From the NCBI GenBank assembly GCA_964346355.1, contig CAYFUH010000012.1:1-39898 (forward strand): a DNA stretch of 39,898 nucleotides, written 5' to 3'. The notes beneath the pieces are model-generated. The model was not told the origin of the DNA and ran no database searches. It saw nothing but the letters and a program-made list of their open reading frames with translations. Below are positions 1 to 8,710 of this stretch, one piece after another. Source of the DNA: UBA6115 sp964346355. GTDB taxonomy: Bacteria > Bacillota > Clostridia > Christensenellales > Aristaeellaceae. How positions within the stretch are numbered: the stretch's first letter is position 1; every line of letters starts with the position of its first letter. Made by a program: the position numbers and the translations under genes.

Positions 1-271
1 TAAAGGGCGGCAGGATGGTTAAACCCGAGCGCTTGCCGTGCAGGTTCCACTCCCGGCCGCTGCCCAGGTGGTCCATCAGGCTGTGGTAGTTCTTTTGCAT
101 GATGATGCCGATGTTTTTGATGCCAGAATGGATCATGTTGGCCAGCGTGAAGTCGATCAGCCGGTAGCGGCCCACCATGGGCAGCGCGGCGGTGTTGCGG
201 TAGCGCGTCAACTCCTGCAGTTCATCCACGCGCTCCCCGGTATAAATAAGACCTACAATGTTTTGTTTCAT
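1..271 (-). CDS. glgD: GlgD, glucose-1-phosphate adenylyltransferase regulatory subunit (3' end outside window)
   Basis: Only the first 90 codons are present; the gene runs off the left edge. The protein starts MKQNIVGLIYTGERVDEL and continues with a nucleotidyltransferase-like fold, including GRYRLIDF and LANMIHSGIKNIGI. It resembles GlgC but lacks the glycine-rich GGxGxRL nucleotide loop, which is typical of GlgD, the non-catalytic partner of GlgC in Bacillus and Clostridia. It acts in the cytoplasm on ADP-glucose formation for glycogen. The ATG at 271 lies 9 nt after the glgC stop, with a GAGG ribosome site, so it is the last visible gene of a glgB-glgC-glgD operon. The GlgD call rests on the missing loop and the operon order. 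Confidence 0.93.
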   Translation of the reverse strand, partial: MKQNIVGLIYTGERVDELQELTRYRNTAALPMVGRYRLIDFTLANMIHSGIKNIGIIMQKNYHSLMDHLGSGREWNLHGKRSGLTILPPF

Positions 272-280
272 CTTGTAACC

Positions 281-1453
281 TCACTCTCCAAGCTGCTCGC
301 CGGCCTTGAGGACATACCCGGGGGCGACGATGGTGTTGCTGCCGACCACAGCGATGTCGCCCGTCTCCTCCCCAATGACCGCGCCTTCGCCGATCTCCGC
401 GTTTTCCGCGATGATCGCGCGGCGGATGACCGCGTTTTTGCCGATTTTTGCGTGGGGCATGATCACCGCGTCCTCAACAACCGCGCCTTCTGCCACCTTG
501 ACATCGGCGCTTAAGACCGAATGAACAACCTTGCCATACACCTCGCAGCCTTCGGTGACAAGGGAGTTTTGGATGACGCCTTGGGGGGAAGCGAAGTGCG
601 GCGGCTCGCCCACGTTGCGGGCGTAGATGCGCCACTTGCGGTCATGCAGGTTAATGGGCGGTGTGGGGCTGAGCAAGTCCATGTTGGCGTCCCACAGGCT
701 TTCGATGGTGCCCACGTCCTTCCAGTAGCCGTTGAAGTTCCAGGCCACCAGACGCTCCCCAGCGTTTAGCATGGTGGGGATGATGTTTTTGCCAAAGTCG
801 TTCTGGCTTTTGGGGTCCCGCTCGTCGCTGGTGAGGTAATCACGCAGCTTTTCCCAGGTGAAGACATACACGCCCATGCTGGCGTTGTTGCTCTTGGGGT
901 TGGCGGGCTTTTCCTCAAACTCGATGATGCGCCCGTCCTCGTCCGTGTTCATCAGGCCAAAGCGGCTGGCGTCCTCCCAGGGAACCTGGCGCACCGCCAC
1001 GGTGAGCGCGGCTTCGTGCTTGATGTGGTGGGCCAGCATCTCCGCGTAATCGCATTTGTAGATGTGGTCGCCGGATAAAATCAGCACATACTTGGGGTTG
1101 AACTGCTCAATAAAAGCCAGGTTTTGGTAGATGGCGTTGGCTGTGCCCTTATACCATTCGCCCTCCTCCCCCTTTGAGTAGGGCGGCAGGACAAAGACGC
1201 CGCCGGTTGAGATGTCCAGATCCCAGGGCGCGCCGGAACCGATGTAGGAGTTGAGCTCCATGGGCTTGTACTGGGTTAGTACACCCACTGTATCAATGCC
1301 CGAATTGGCGCAATTTGACAGGGGGAAGTCAATAATCCGGTACTTCCCGCCATAGGGGACTGCTGGTTTGGCAACATGGCGTGTCAGGATGCCCAGCCTG
1401 CTCCCTTGCCCGCCTGCCAGCAGCATGGCTACGCAGGTTTTGTGTTGTTGCAT
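281..1453 (-). CDS. glgC: GlgC, glucose-1-phosphate adenylyltransferase
   Basis: This 390-residue protein makes ADP-glucose from glucose-1-phosphate and ATP, the committed step of bacterial glycogen synthesis. Visible features are the N-terminal nucleotide loop LLAGGQGSRLGILT (about residues 11-24), KPAVPYGGKYRIIDFPLSN, the sugar-phosphate region ILSGDHIYK, EFEEKPANPKS, and a C-terminal left-handed beta-helix built of hexapeptide-like repeats (AVVEDAVIMPHAKIGKNAVI and onward). Length fits the family. The ATG at 1453 is preceded by AAGGAGG. The glgB stop lies only 4 nt upstream, so the two genes are translationally coupled, and glgD follows after 9 nt. GlgC and GlgD probably form a hetero-oligomer, as known for Geobacillus. 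Confidence 0.97.
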   Translation of the reverse strand: MQQHKTCVAMLLAGGQGSRLGILTRHVAKPAVPYGGKYRIIDFPLSNCANSGIDTVGVLTQYKPMELNSYIGSGAPWDLDISTGGVFVLPPYSKGEEGEWYKGTANAIYQNLAFIEQFNPKYVLILSGDHIYKCDYAEMLAHHIKHEAALTVAVRQVPWEDASRFGLMNTDEDGRIIEFEEKPANPKSNNASMGVYVFTWEKLRDYLTSDERDPKSQNDFGKNIIPTMLNAGERLVAWNFNGYWKDVGTIESLWDANMDLLSPTPPINLHDRKWRIYARNVGEPPHFASPQGVIQNSLVTEGCEVYGKVVHSVLSADVKVAEGAVVEDAVIMPHAKIGKNAVIRRAIIAENAEIGEGAVIGEETGDIAVVGSNTIVAPGYVLKAGEQLGE

Positions 1454-1457
1454 TCGC

Positions 1458-3479
1458 TCATTCCTCCTTCAGGTCCGTTTTGGTGGCGTCCGGTTCTTTG
1501 GTTTTGGTTTCTTTCGCGTCCGTCAGTTTTTTGGGCAGGGGCTTTTTATCGTAGCTGAAGTACACCGTGGACAGCGGCGGCACGCACACCTGGACGGAGT
1601 AGGGCAGGTTGTTGCAGATTTCCTCCTCCGCCTTGATGGGGTTCGCGTTGTACTGGTTGGAGCCGCCGTATTCCTTTAAATCGGTGTTGAACACTTCGGT
1701 AATGGTGCCGGGCTGCGGCAAGCCGAAGCGGAAGACAGGGTAGAAGGCCGAGGTGAAGTTGGTCATGCTGATGATGGACTTACCTTCCTTGTCCGTGCGC
1801 ATGAAGACCACGATGCTGCGCTCGTTGTCATCGGCTGTCAGCCACAGGAAACCATCCCAGCTGTCCTCAATCTGCCAGAAGGGCGGGTTGTCGCGGTAGA
1901 AATGGTTGAGCACGCGCACACAGCGGCACAAATCCGGGTGCTTTTCGTAGACCATCAAGAACCAGTCCAATTGGCCGTCGTAATTCCACTCGATAAAATG
2001 GCCGAACTCACTGCCCATGAACAGCAGTTTCTTGCCCGGGTGGGCCATGGTGTAGCCATACAGGGCGCGCAGGCCGGCGAACTTCTGCCATAAATCCCCC
2101 GGCTGTTTGTCCAGCATGGAGCCCTTGCCGTGGACCACCTCGTCATGGGAGAAGGGCAGGATGTAGTTTTCGCTGAAGGCATAAAACAGGGAGAAGGTGA
2201 GTTTGTCGTGGTGCCAGCGGCGGTAGATGGGGTCCAGCTTGACATAGGACAGCATGTCGTTCATCCAGCCCATGTTCCACTTAAAGCCAAAGCCCAAGCC
2301 GCCCATGTCAATGGGCCGGGTGACCATGGGATAGGCGGAGGATTCCTCCGCGATCATCATCACGCCCTTGAAATCCCGGTAGACCGTTTGGTTCAGGCGC
2401 TGCATGAAGGCGATGGCGTCCAGATTTTCCCGCCCGCCAAACTCGTTGGGCAGGTAATCCCCCTCGCGCGCGAAATCGTGGTAGAGCATGGAGCTGACCG
2501 CGTCACAGCGCAGGCCGTCCGCGTGGAAGTACTCCAGCCAGAAGCAGGCGTTGGACAGCAGGAAACTGCACACCTCACCCCGGGCGAAGTCAAACATCAT
2601 GGTGCCCCACTGCGGCATCTCCGCGCGCCGCGGGTCCGTATGCTCATAGCAGGGGGTGCCGTCAAAGCGGCGCAGGCCAAACTCATCCCGCGGGAAGTGG
2701 GCTGGCACCCAGTCCAGGATGACGCCGATGCCCGCCTGGTGCATGCGGTCGATGAAGTTCATCAAATCATGCGGCGTGCCGTGGCGCGCGGTGGCAGCGT
2801 AATAGCCCGTCACCTGGTAACCCCAGGACATGTCCAGCGGGTGCTCCATCACGGGCAGCAGCTCCACATGCGTGTAACCCATCTCCTCAATATAGGGGAT
2901 CAGCTGGTCGGCGATCTCCCCATACGTTAACATGTTGCCGTTTTCGCCCCGGCGCCAGGAGCCCAGGTGCATCTCATAAATATTGACAGGGCTGGAATAG
3001 GGCACCCATTCCTCGCGCTGCTTCATCCACTCGCTGTCACCCCACTCATAGCCATCCATGTCATACAGGATGCTGGCGGTGTTGGGGCGCAATTCTCCGG
3101 CAAAGGCGTAGGGATCGGCCTTCAAGGTCCAGTTGCCGTCCGCGCCTTTGACGGCGTACTTGTAGGTGCGCAGTTTTTCCTCCGCCCCCGCATAATGAAA
3201 GCAGGCTGGATCCGCGTCCTTGGTGAAAAGGATGTCGGGCAGCCTGATCTCCCACGTGCCGTCGAATTGCTTGGTCATGGGGTATTTTTCGTAGTCCCAA
3301 AAACAGAATTCGCCCGTCAGGCTGACCGCCTGCGCGTTGGGCGCCCAGACCGTAAAATGCCAGCAGTCCACATCCTGCCATACGGGGTGCGCTCCAAAGG
3401 CCTGGTAGGCGTGGCGGCTTGTGCCTTGATGAAATTCCTGTCTTTGCGCGTCGTTAAAAGGGTTATAGCGCAAGTTCAT
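1458..3479 (-). CDS. glgB: GlgB, 1,4-alpha-glucan branching enzyme (GH13)
   Basis: This 673-residue enzyme introduces alpha-1,6 branches into glycogen. An N-terminal CBM48-like beta-sandwich (about residues 35-140, FTVWAPNAQAVSLTGEF) precedes the GH13 barrel. All conserved regions are visible: VELLPVMEHP, GVILDWVPAHFP, DGLRCDAVSSML with the nucleophile Asp326, MMIAEES with the acid/base Glu378, and FSHDEVVHGK with the transition-state Asp446. A C-terminal all-beta domain ends in a lysine-rich tail of about 30 residues that is probably disordered. It starts at ATG 3479 behind a purine-rich GGGGG ribosome site. It is first in the glgBCD operon and has its own promoter upstream. Confidence 0.97.
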   Translation of the reverse strand: MNLRYNPFNDAQRQEFHQGTSRHAYQAFGAHPVWQDVDCWHFTVWAPNAQAVSLTGEFCFWDYEKYPMTKQFDGTWEIRLPDILFTKDADPACFHYAGAEEKLRTYKYAVKGADGNWTLKADPYAFAGELRPNTASILYDMDGYEWGDSEWMKQREEWVPYSSPVNIYEMHLGSWRRGENGNMLTYGEIADQLIPYIEEMGYTHVELLPVMEHPLDMSWGYQVTGYYAATARHGTPHDLMNFIDRMHQAGIGVILDWVPAHFPRDEFGLRRFDGTPCYEHTDPRRAEMPQWGTMMFDFARGEVCSFLLSNACFWLEYFHADGLRCDAVSSMLYHDFAREGDYLPNEFGGRENLDAIAFMQRLNQTVYRDFKGVMMIAEESSAYPMVTRPIDMGGLGFGFKWNMGWMNDMLSYVKLDPIYRRWHHDKLTFSLFYAFSENYILPFSHDEVVHGKGSMLDKQPGDLWQKFAGLRALYGYTMAHPGKKLLFMGSEFGHFIEWNYDGQLDWFLMVYEKHPDLCRCVRVLNHFYRDNPPFWQIEDSWDGFLWLTADDNERSIVVFMRTDKEGKSIISMTNFTSAFYPVFRFGLPQPGTITEVFNTDLKEYGGSNQYNANPIKAEEEICNNLPYSVQVCVPPLSTVYFSYDKKPLPKKLTDAKETKTKEPDATKTDLKEE

Positions 3480-3534
3480 TCCCCCTTTCCATTAAGGATG
3501 AACGATGGTTCAAATACTGATATTTCCTGATTAA

Positions 3535-3563
3535 AGTATAGCATACGCAAGGAAGGGGCGCAA
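3535..3563 (-). promoter_or_regulatory. Predicted sigma-A promoter of glgBCD
   Basis: On the minus strand, TTGCGC (3558-3563) and TATACT (3535-3540) are separated by 17 bp and sit about 55 nt upstream of the glgB start. The -10 matches five of six consensus bases; the -35 is weaker. Confidence 0.6.
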
Positions 3564-3609
3564 CGAACAAACAGGTTGCCCTTTCTTGACAGCAAGGATC
3601 ACCCGCTGA

Positions 3610-3638
3610 TTGAACGGGCGCATATGGCGTGATATGAT
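3610..3638 (+). promoter_or_regulatory. Predicted sigma-A promoter of the phosphoesterase-like gene and ppk1
   Basis: TTGAAC (3610-3615), a 17-bp spacer and TATGAT (3633-3638) lie 27 nt before the ATG at 3666. This promoter is divergent from that of glgB. Confidence 0.6.
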
Positions 3639-3665
3639 AGACGCATCAACAGAAAGGATGGACAG

Positions 3666-4739
3666 ATGGCCAGAAGAAGCGGTAACCAGCTGTTTTCGCC
3701 CAGGCGCCGGCGCAAAACCGGCTGCGTGACGGTGATTGTTTTATTTGTGCTGGCGCTGGTGCTCACCCTCTCCCTCAACGCGCTGGCCAACCGCTTTGTG
3801 CGCCTGGATATCCGCCGGGTCACCATCTTAAACCTGCCCCGGCAGCTGGAGCGCTTCCGCATCCTGCACCTGAGCGACCTCAACGCCGCCAAGCTGGGCA
3901 ACAAGCAGGACAACCTCTCCTCTGCCCTGGGAAAAGAAGCCTACAACGCCGTTGTGATGACGGGCGACATGGTGGGCAAATCCGGCAACCTGAAGCCGCT
4001 GCTGGAGGTGGGCGCCCGGCTTGCGCCCAGCATTCCCAAGTTTTTCATCCCGGGTGACAGCGACCCCGCCCCCTACTATATGACCCCGCATGGGGATGAG
4101 GACGTAAAGGCGGAATACATCCGCGCGCTGGAAGCCAATGGGTTTATCCACCTGGAGGTCCCCTATCGGCATGAGGAGGACGGGCAGATTGTCTGGTTTT
4201 GCCCGGGGGACCTGTTCATGCTGGACCTGGACAGCGCGCAGTTTTCACTCAATGAATTGGTGAACACCCTGCTTTCCTCCGACAACCCCTATGAATCCGC
4301 CACAGGCGCGCAGCTGCGCTACGCACAGCACCGCCTGGATGTGATCGCGCGGTCCCTGGAAGCCATGAAGGAAATGAAGCCGGAGGACACCATCATCGCC
4401 GTCATGCACCATCCGCCGGACGCGGACCAGTTGGGTGAGTTGGCCCAGCGGCACAAGGAGGAGGAGGGCGTTACGCCCAGCCTGTTTGTAGCCGGGCAGT
4501 TCAACAACGGCCAGGCGCGCCTGCCGGGGCTGGGCCCCATCTACCTGCCCAAACTGGCCGATGGCAGGGGCGGCTTCTTCCCGGGGGATGAAGGCGTAAG
4601 CGGCCTTTTTATCACCAAGGGCTATCCTTTGCACATCAGCCCCGGTTTGGGCGTGTCCGGCTTTTACCCGGTGCCCCTGCGGCTGTTTAACCGCCCCGCT
4701 GTGACCATCCTTGAACTCACATCCAGAATGACGCGCTAG
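3666..4739 (+). CDS. Membrane-anchored calcineurin-like phosphoesterase homologue with degenerate metal site
   Basis: This 357-residue protein has a basic N terminus and one membrane segment (about residues 20-40), so the main domain probably faces outward. The domain follows the YkuE-type metallophosphoesterase plan, but ligand motifs are changed. The DxH motif reads SDLN (Asp71 kept, His replaced by Asn73). GD is kept at Asp101. GNHD reads GDSD (130-133). The VMHHPP histidine is kept near 248. The GHxH motif reads GQFN (277-280). The end of the fold (LPGLGPIYLP, ISPGLGVSG) is still recognisable. At least four expected ligand or catalytic positions are lost, so a normal two-metal phosphatase is doubtful. 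ppk1 begins 9 nt downstream with its ribosome site touching this stop codon, so they are cotranscribed. A non-catalytic or altered role is my inference. Confidence 0.75.
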   Translation: MARRSGNQLFSPRRRRKTGCVTVIVLFVLALVLTLSLNALANRFVRLDIRRVTILNLPRQLERFRILHLSDLNAAKLGNKQDNLSSALGKEAYNAVVMTGDMVGKSGNLKPLLEVGARLAPSIPKFFIPGDSDPAPYYMTPHGDEDVKAEYIRALEANGFIHLEVPYRHEEDGQIVWFCPGDLFMLDLDSAQFSLNELVNTLLSSDNPYESATGAQLRYAQHRLDVIARSLEAMKEMKPEDTIIAVMHHPPDADQLGELAQRHKEEEGVTPSLFVAGQFNNGQARLPGLGPIYLPKLADGRGGFFPGDEGVSGLFITKGYPLHISPGLGVSGFYPVPLRLFNRPAVTILELTSRMTR

Positions 4740-4748
4740 GAGGCCTTT

Positions 4749-6800
4749 GTGAGCAAGCGGTTTTACAACAGGGAATTGTCCTGGTTAAACTTCAATGAGC
4801 GCATCCTCAATGAGGCGCTCAACCCGGACAACCCGCCGCTTGAATGCGCGCGGTTTTTATCCATCGTATCCAGCAACCTGGACGAGTTTTTTATGGTGCG
4901 CGTGGGCAAACTGGAGCGCAAAAAGGATATGGGCTGGCAGATGCCGGACCCGGCAGGCTACACGCCCAAGGAACAGCTTGCGCTGATTTACAAAAAGGTG
5001 CGCGCCCATGTGGAGCGCCAGTACCGTGTGCTCAACAACCACATCCTGCCCGATCTGGCTGCCCACGGCCTGCATTTGTTAAAGCCTGCCGCTTTATCCC
5101 CGCGCCAGGCAACCTGGCTTGCGCAATACTATCAAACACAGGTGCTGCCTGTTTTAAGCCCCAGGACGCTCAACCCCAGGCACCCCTTCCCGATTCTATC
5201 CGCAAAACAGCTGTATATCGCGGTGCAGCTGCGCGATGAAAGAACAAGCCAGGCGGCGCTTGCCATTGTGCCGGTGCCGCGGGGGCTTGCGCGCGTTGTG
5301 ATTTTGCCCATGGGGCAGGGCCGCGCGCGCGGCGTGCTGCTGGAGGATGTGATCTCCCACTTTTTGCCCGATTTGTTTGAGGGTGTCAACATCCAGGCGC
5401 AGATGCCCTTCCGTATCACCCGCAACACGGATTTTGTCATCAACCTGGATGACATGGACAACCTGCTCAATGAGATGAGCAAGAACGTGCAGCGCCGCTC
5501 CTACGGCAAAATCGTGCGCCTGGAAATCCCCAGGGAGTCCAACAAACAGCTGCTGAGGATGCTCAGGGAGGGCGTCAGCGTAGCGGATGAGGGCATCCTG
5601 CAGGTGGAAGGGCCGCTTGATTTGCGCTTCTTCATGCGCGAATTGTGCAGCCTGACCGGCTTTGATGACCTGCGCTACACCCCCTTTTCGCCCCGGATTG
5701 ACAAGCGCTTCATGGCCAGGGAAAGCATCTTCCGCACCATTCGCAAGGGTGACCTGTTTTTGCACCATCCCTATGACAGCTTTGACCCGGTGATCCGCTT
5801 TTTATCAGAGGCAGCGACCGACCCGCAGGTGCTGGCCATCAAGCAGACCTTGTACCGGGTGTCCAACCACAGCCCGATGATTGACGCCTTGGCGCGCGCC
5901 GCCAAAAACGGCAAGCAGGTGACGGTGCTGATTGAAGTGCGCGCGCGCTTTGATGAGGAGCACAACATCGCCTGGAGCAAGGCCCTGGAAAAGGCAGGCT
6001 GCCATGTCCTCTACGGTGTGCCCCGGTGGAAAACGCATTCCAAGGTCACCCTGATTATCAGGCGGGAGCCGGAGGGCCTGCGGCATTACACGCATTTTGC
6101 AACGGGCAACTACAACGACGTAACCGCCAAACTGTATACGGACATGGGCGTGTTTACCTGCGACAAGCAGCTGGGCGAGGACGCTGCCTCCTTCTTCAAC
6201 CTCATTTTGGGCTACCGCTATATCTACCCCATGCGGGAGATGATCGCTTCGCCTTACCACCTGCGGGAATGTATGCTGATGCGCATCCGCCGGGAGGAAA
6301 CCAACGCGAAGGAAGGCAGGCCCGCTGGCATCACCATGAAGATGAACTCTCTGTCTGACCCGCAGATGATGGACGCGCTCCTTAGCGCCGCCAAAGCGGG
6401 CGTGAGCGTGCGGCTGATGGTACGCGGCATTTGCTGTTTGTACAACAAGGAGCATGAAAATCTGACGGTTTACAGCACAGTGGGCCGGTTTTTGGAGCAT
6501 CCGCGCATCTACTGCTTTGAAAACCTGGGCGAGAAGGAAGTCTTCCTCTCCTCCGCGGACCTGATGCCCCGCAACCTGGACAAGCGCATCGAGCTGACGG
6601 TGCCGGTGAAAGACCCGAAAATCAAGGCGCAGATTGTCTCCATTATGGAGCTGGGTTTCATGGACAACCGCAAGCTGTGGCAATTAAAACGCGCCAACCA
6701 GTATGAGCGCGTGCCCAGAGACGAACCCGCCATCAACCAGCAGGAGGAGCTGATCCGCTCGCCCAACCCCTTGCTTGACAGACAATTCCTTGAAGGATAG
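4749..6800 (+). CDS. ppk1: Ppk1, polyphosphate kinase
   Basis: This 683-residue protein reversibly transfers the gamma phosphate of ATP to long-chain polyphosphate. It begins RFYNRELSWLNFNERIL, the hallmark N-terminal domain of Ppk1. It carries the two phospholipase-D-like halves of the catalytic core: a histidine in WKTHSKV (His430, the position of the phospho-accepting His) and a second in GRFLEHPRI (His584). FATGNYNDVTAKLYTDMG and MPRNLDKRIELTVPV are also family signatures. Length is standard. The start is GTG at 4749, chosen because AGGAGG lies just before it and the conserved N terminus follows at once. It is coupled to the upstream phosphoesterase-like gene. Confidence 0.97.
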   Translation: MSKRFYNRELSWLNFNERILNEALNPDNPPLECARFLSIVSSNLDEFFMVRVGKLERKKDMGWQMPDPAGYTPKEQLALIYKKVRAHVERQYRVLNNHILPDLAAHGLHLLKPAALSPRQATWLAQYYQTQVLPVLSPRTLNPRHPFPILSAKQLYIAVQLRDERTSQAALAIVPVPRGLARVVILPMGQGRARGVLLEDVISHFLPDLFEGVNIQAQMPFRITRNTDFVINLDDMDNLLNEMSKNVQRRSYGKIVRLEIPRESNKQLLRMLREGVSVADEGILQVEGPLDLRFFMRELCSLTGFDDLRYTPFSPRIDKRFMARESIFRTIRKGDLFLHHPYDSFDPVIRFLSEAATDPQVLAIKQTLYRVSNHSPMIDALARAAKNGKQVTVLIEVRARFDEEHNIAWSKALEKAGCHVLYGVPRWKTHSKVTLIIRREPEGLRHYTHFATGNYNDVTAKLYTDMGVFTCDKQLGEDAASFFNLILGYRYIYPMREMIASPYHLRECMLMRIRREETNAKEGRPAGITMKMNSLSDPQMMDALLSAAKAGVSVRLMVRGICCLYNKEHENLTVYSTVGRFLEHPRIYCFENLGEKEVFLSSADLMPRNLDKRIELTVPVKDPKIKAQIVSIMELGFMDNRKLWQLKRANQYERVPRDEPAINQQEELIRSPNPLLDRQFLEG

Positions 6801-6862
6801 ACTGATTTTTAAGGTTTCAGCCATTGCCAAACAAGACACCACAAGACGAAGGAGCCGTATGT

Positions 6863-8251
6863 ATGATTCAGATTTACAATAGCCAGAGCCGGCAAAAGGA
6901 AGTATTCAAGCCCATCAGGGAAGGCAAAGTGGGCATGTACTGCTGCGGGCCGACGGTGTATGACTATTTCCACATCGGCAACGCCCGGCCCTTCATCATG
7001 TTTGATGTGTTCAGGCGCTATCTTGAAAGCCAGGGCTATGAAGTGACCTATGTGCAGAACTTCACCGATGTGGACGACAAGATGATTGAGCGCGCAAACC
7101 GCGAGGGCATCACGGTGAAGGAGCTGGGCGAGCGGTTCATTGACGCCTATTTCAAGGACGCTGGCGCCCTGGGCGTGCGCCCCGCGACGGTGCATCCCAA
7201 GGCCACGGAGCACATGCCACAGATGATCCGTTTAATAGAGGGCCTGGTGGATGCCGGCATCGCCTATGAAAAGGACGGCAGCGTGTATTTCCACACGCCG
7301 GCCTTCCCCGAATACGGCAAGCTGTCCGGCCAGAACCTGGAGGACCTGGACAGCGGCGCGCGCATCAGCGTTGATGACGAGAAGAAAAACCCGCTGGACT
7401 TCGCGCTGTGGAAGGCCGAAAAGCCGGGCGAGCCCAGCTGGGACAGCCCCTGGGGCAAGGGACGGCCGGGCTGGCACATCGAGTGCAGCGCCATGAGCAT
7501 GGAATATCTGGGCGAACATTTTGACATCCACTGCGGCGGGCAGGACCTGCTCTTCCCCCATCATGAAAACGAGGTCGCGCAGAGCGAGGGTTTCACCGGC
7601 CATCCCTTTGTGAACTACTGGATGCACAACGGCTTTTTGAACATCGACAACGCGAAGATGTCCAAATCCCTGGGCAATTTCTTCACCGTGCGCGACATTT
7701 TACAGGAATATGACCCAGAAGACGTGCGCATGCTGTTGCTGAGCGCGCACTACAGAAGCCCGCTGAACTTCAGCCGGGAGATGATGATGCAGGCCAAGGC
7801 CTCCTTATCCCGCCTGTACACCGCGAAGGAGCGCCTGATGCACCTGACGGCAAACGCCAAGGACGGGGAAGCGAATCCGGAACTCATCCAGGAAATCGCG
7901 CAGATGAAGGAACGCTTCATCGCCGGGATGAACAACGACTTCAATACCGCGGAAGCCATGGGCGCCCTGTTTGAATTGGTGTATTTGATCAACACCAAAC
8001 TGGATGAGGACACCGCGCTGGGCACCCTCAACCAGGCGGTTCTCACCTTTACTGAAATGACGGACATCTTTGGTATCCTCAGCAAAAAGACGGATGAGGT
8101 GCCCGCAGAAGTCCAGGCCCTGGCCGATGCGCGCGCGCAGGCCCGCAAGGACAAAAACTGGGCGCAGAGCGATGCGCTGCGTGACCAGATCACCGCCTTG
8201 GGCTATATGGTAGAGGACACGCCGCAGGGACAGAAGCTGCGCAAGAAGTAG
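6863..8251 (+). CDS. cysS: CysS, cysteinyl-tRNA synthetase
   Basis: This 462-residue cytoplasmic enzyme charges tRNA-Cys. The class I signatures are HIGN (residues 37-40) and KMSKS (265-269). The zinc site is visible as Cys28 in YCCGPTVYD, Cys208 in HIECSAMS, and the His/Glu ligands in GGQDLLFPHHENE. The C-terminal part contains the DALR-like helical domain and ends in a basic tail. The ATG at 6863 is preferred over an in-frame ATG at 6824 because a GGAG site lies 8 nt upstream and the family starts with the IYNS-type strand. It follows ppk1 by 62 nt in the same direction. Confidence 0.97.
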   Translation: MIQIYNSQSRQKEVFKPIREGKVGMYCCGPTVYDYFHIGNARPFIMFDVFRRYLESQGYEVTYVQNFTDVDDKMIERANREGITVKELGERFIDAYFKDAGALGVRPATVHPKATEHMPQMIRLIEGLVDAGIAYEKDGSVYFHTPAFPEYGKLSGQNLEDLDSGARISVDDEKKNPLDFALWKAEKPGEPSWDSPWGKGRPGWHIECSAMSMEYLGEHFDIHCGGQDLLFPHHENEVAQSEGFTGHPFVNYWMHNGFLNIDNAKMSKSLGNFFTVRDILQEYDPEDVRMLLLSAHYRSPLNFSREMMMQAKASLSRLYTAKERLMHLTANAKDGEANPELIQEIAQMKERFIAGMNNDFNTAEAMGALFELVYLINTKLDEDTALGTLNQAVLTFTEMTDIFGILSKKTDEVPAEVQALADARAQARKDKNWAQSDALRDQITALGYMVEDTPQGQKLRKK

Positions 8252-8260
8252 TTATCCCCC

Positions 8261-8656
8261 ATGAAATCCGACAAAATACGGCAAGCCCTGGGCACCGCCT
8301 GCCTGGCACTTGGCCTGGGGCTTGTTTTATTGTTGGTTGGCTTTGTGGTGGCAGAGCGGTTGAAGCAGCCCCAGCCAATGACTATCGACCTCTATCCACA
8401 GGCGGGACTGGCGAGCCCTGCTCCTGATCATACCGGCAAACTCAACCTGAACACCGCAACACTGGCGCAGTTAAAAACCCTGCCCGGCATTGGGCAGCAC
8501 CTGGCGGAGCAGATCATCGCGCAGCGGGAAAACCACCCCTTTTATTTTATGGAGGATTTGATGGTCATCAAAGGGATTGGCGATAAGCGGATCGCGGCGC
8601 TGCGGGAGGTGGCCTATGTGGAACTGCCAGTGATTTTAAGGCAACAAACGCGTTAA
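8261..8656 (+). CDS. ComEA-like membrane-anchored helix-hairpin-helix protein
   Basis: This 131-residue protein has one N-terminal membrane helix (about residues 10-32), a linker of about 30 residues, then a double helix-hairpin-helix module: LNLNTATLAQLKTLPGIG and FYFMEDLMVIKGIGDKRI. This is the DNA-binding module of ComEA, the receptor for DNA uptake. The SLBB domain found between anchor and HhH in Bacillus ComEA is absent, so the protein is short. No clear ribosome site precedes the ATG at 8261. It starts 9 nt after cysS, so translation may depend on coupling. A role in DNA uptake is inferred from family; no other competence gene is visible here. Confidence 0.8.
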   Translation: MKSDKIRQALGTACLALGLGLVLLLVGFVVAERLKQPQPMTIDLYPQAGLASPAPDHTGKLNLNTATLAQLKTLPGIGQHLAEQIIAQRENHPFYFMEDLMVIKGIGDKRIAALREVAYVELPVILRQQTR

Positions 8657-8684
8657 TAAAAAAGCGGCGGAAAACTCCGCCGCT
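8657..8684 (-). terminator. Intrinsic terminator of the peptidoglycan-binding repeat gene
   Basis: A perfect 9-bp GC-rich stem (8663-8671 with 8676-8684, 4-nt loop) is followed on the minus strand by six T. It lies between two convergent genes. There is no T tract in the plus direction. Confidence 0.85.
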
Positions 8685-8710
8685 GTGAACAATTAATTCA
8701 ATCCCTAGGA

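Noticed and set aside
281..1453. Long plus-strand frames opposite glgC and glgB (for example 38-514, 2130-2930)
   Set aside because: They are GC-driven shadows; composition is rich in His/Val/Arg/Gln and no family motif is seen, while the minus strand codes for clear enzymes.
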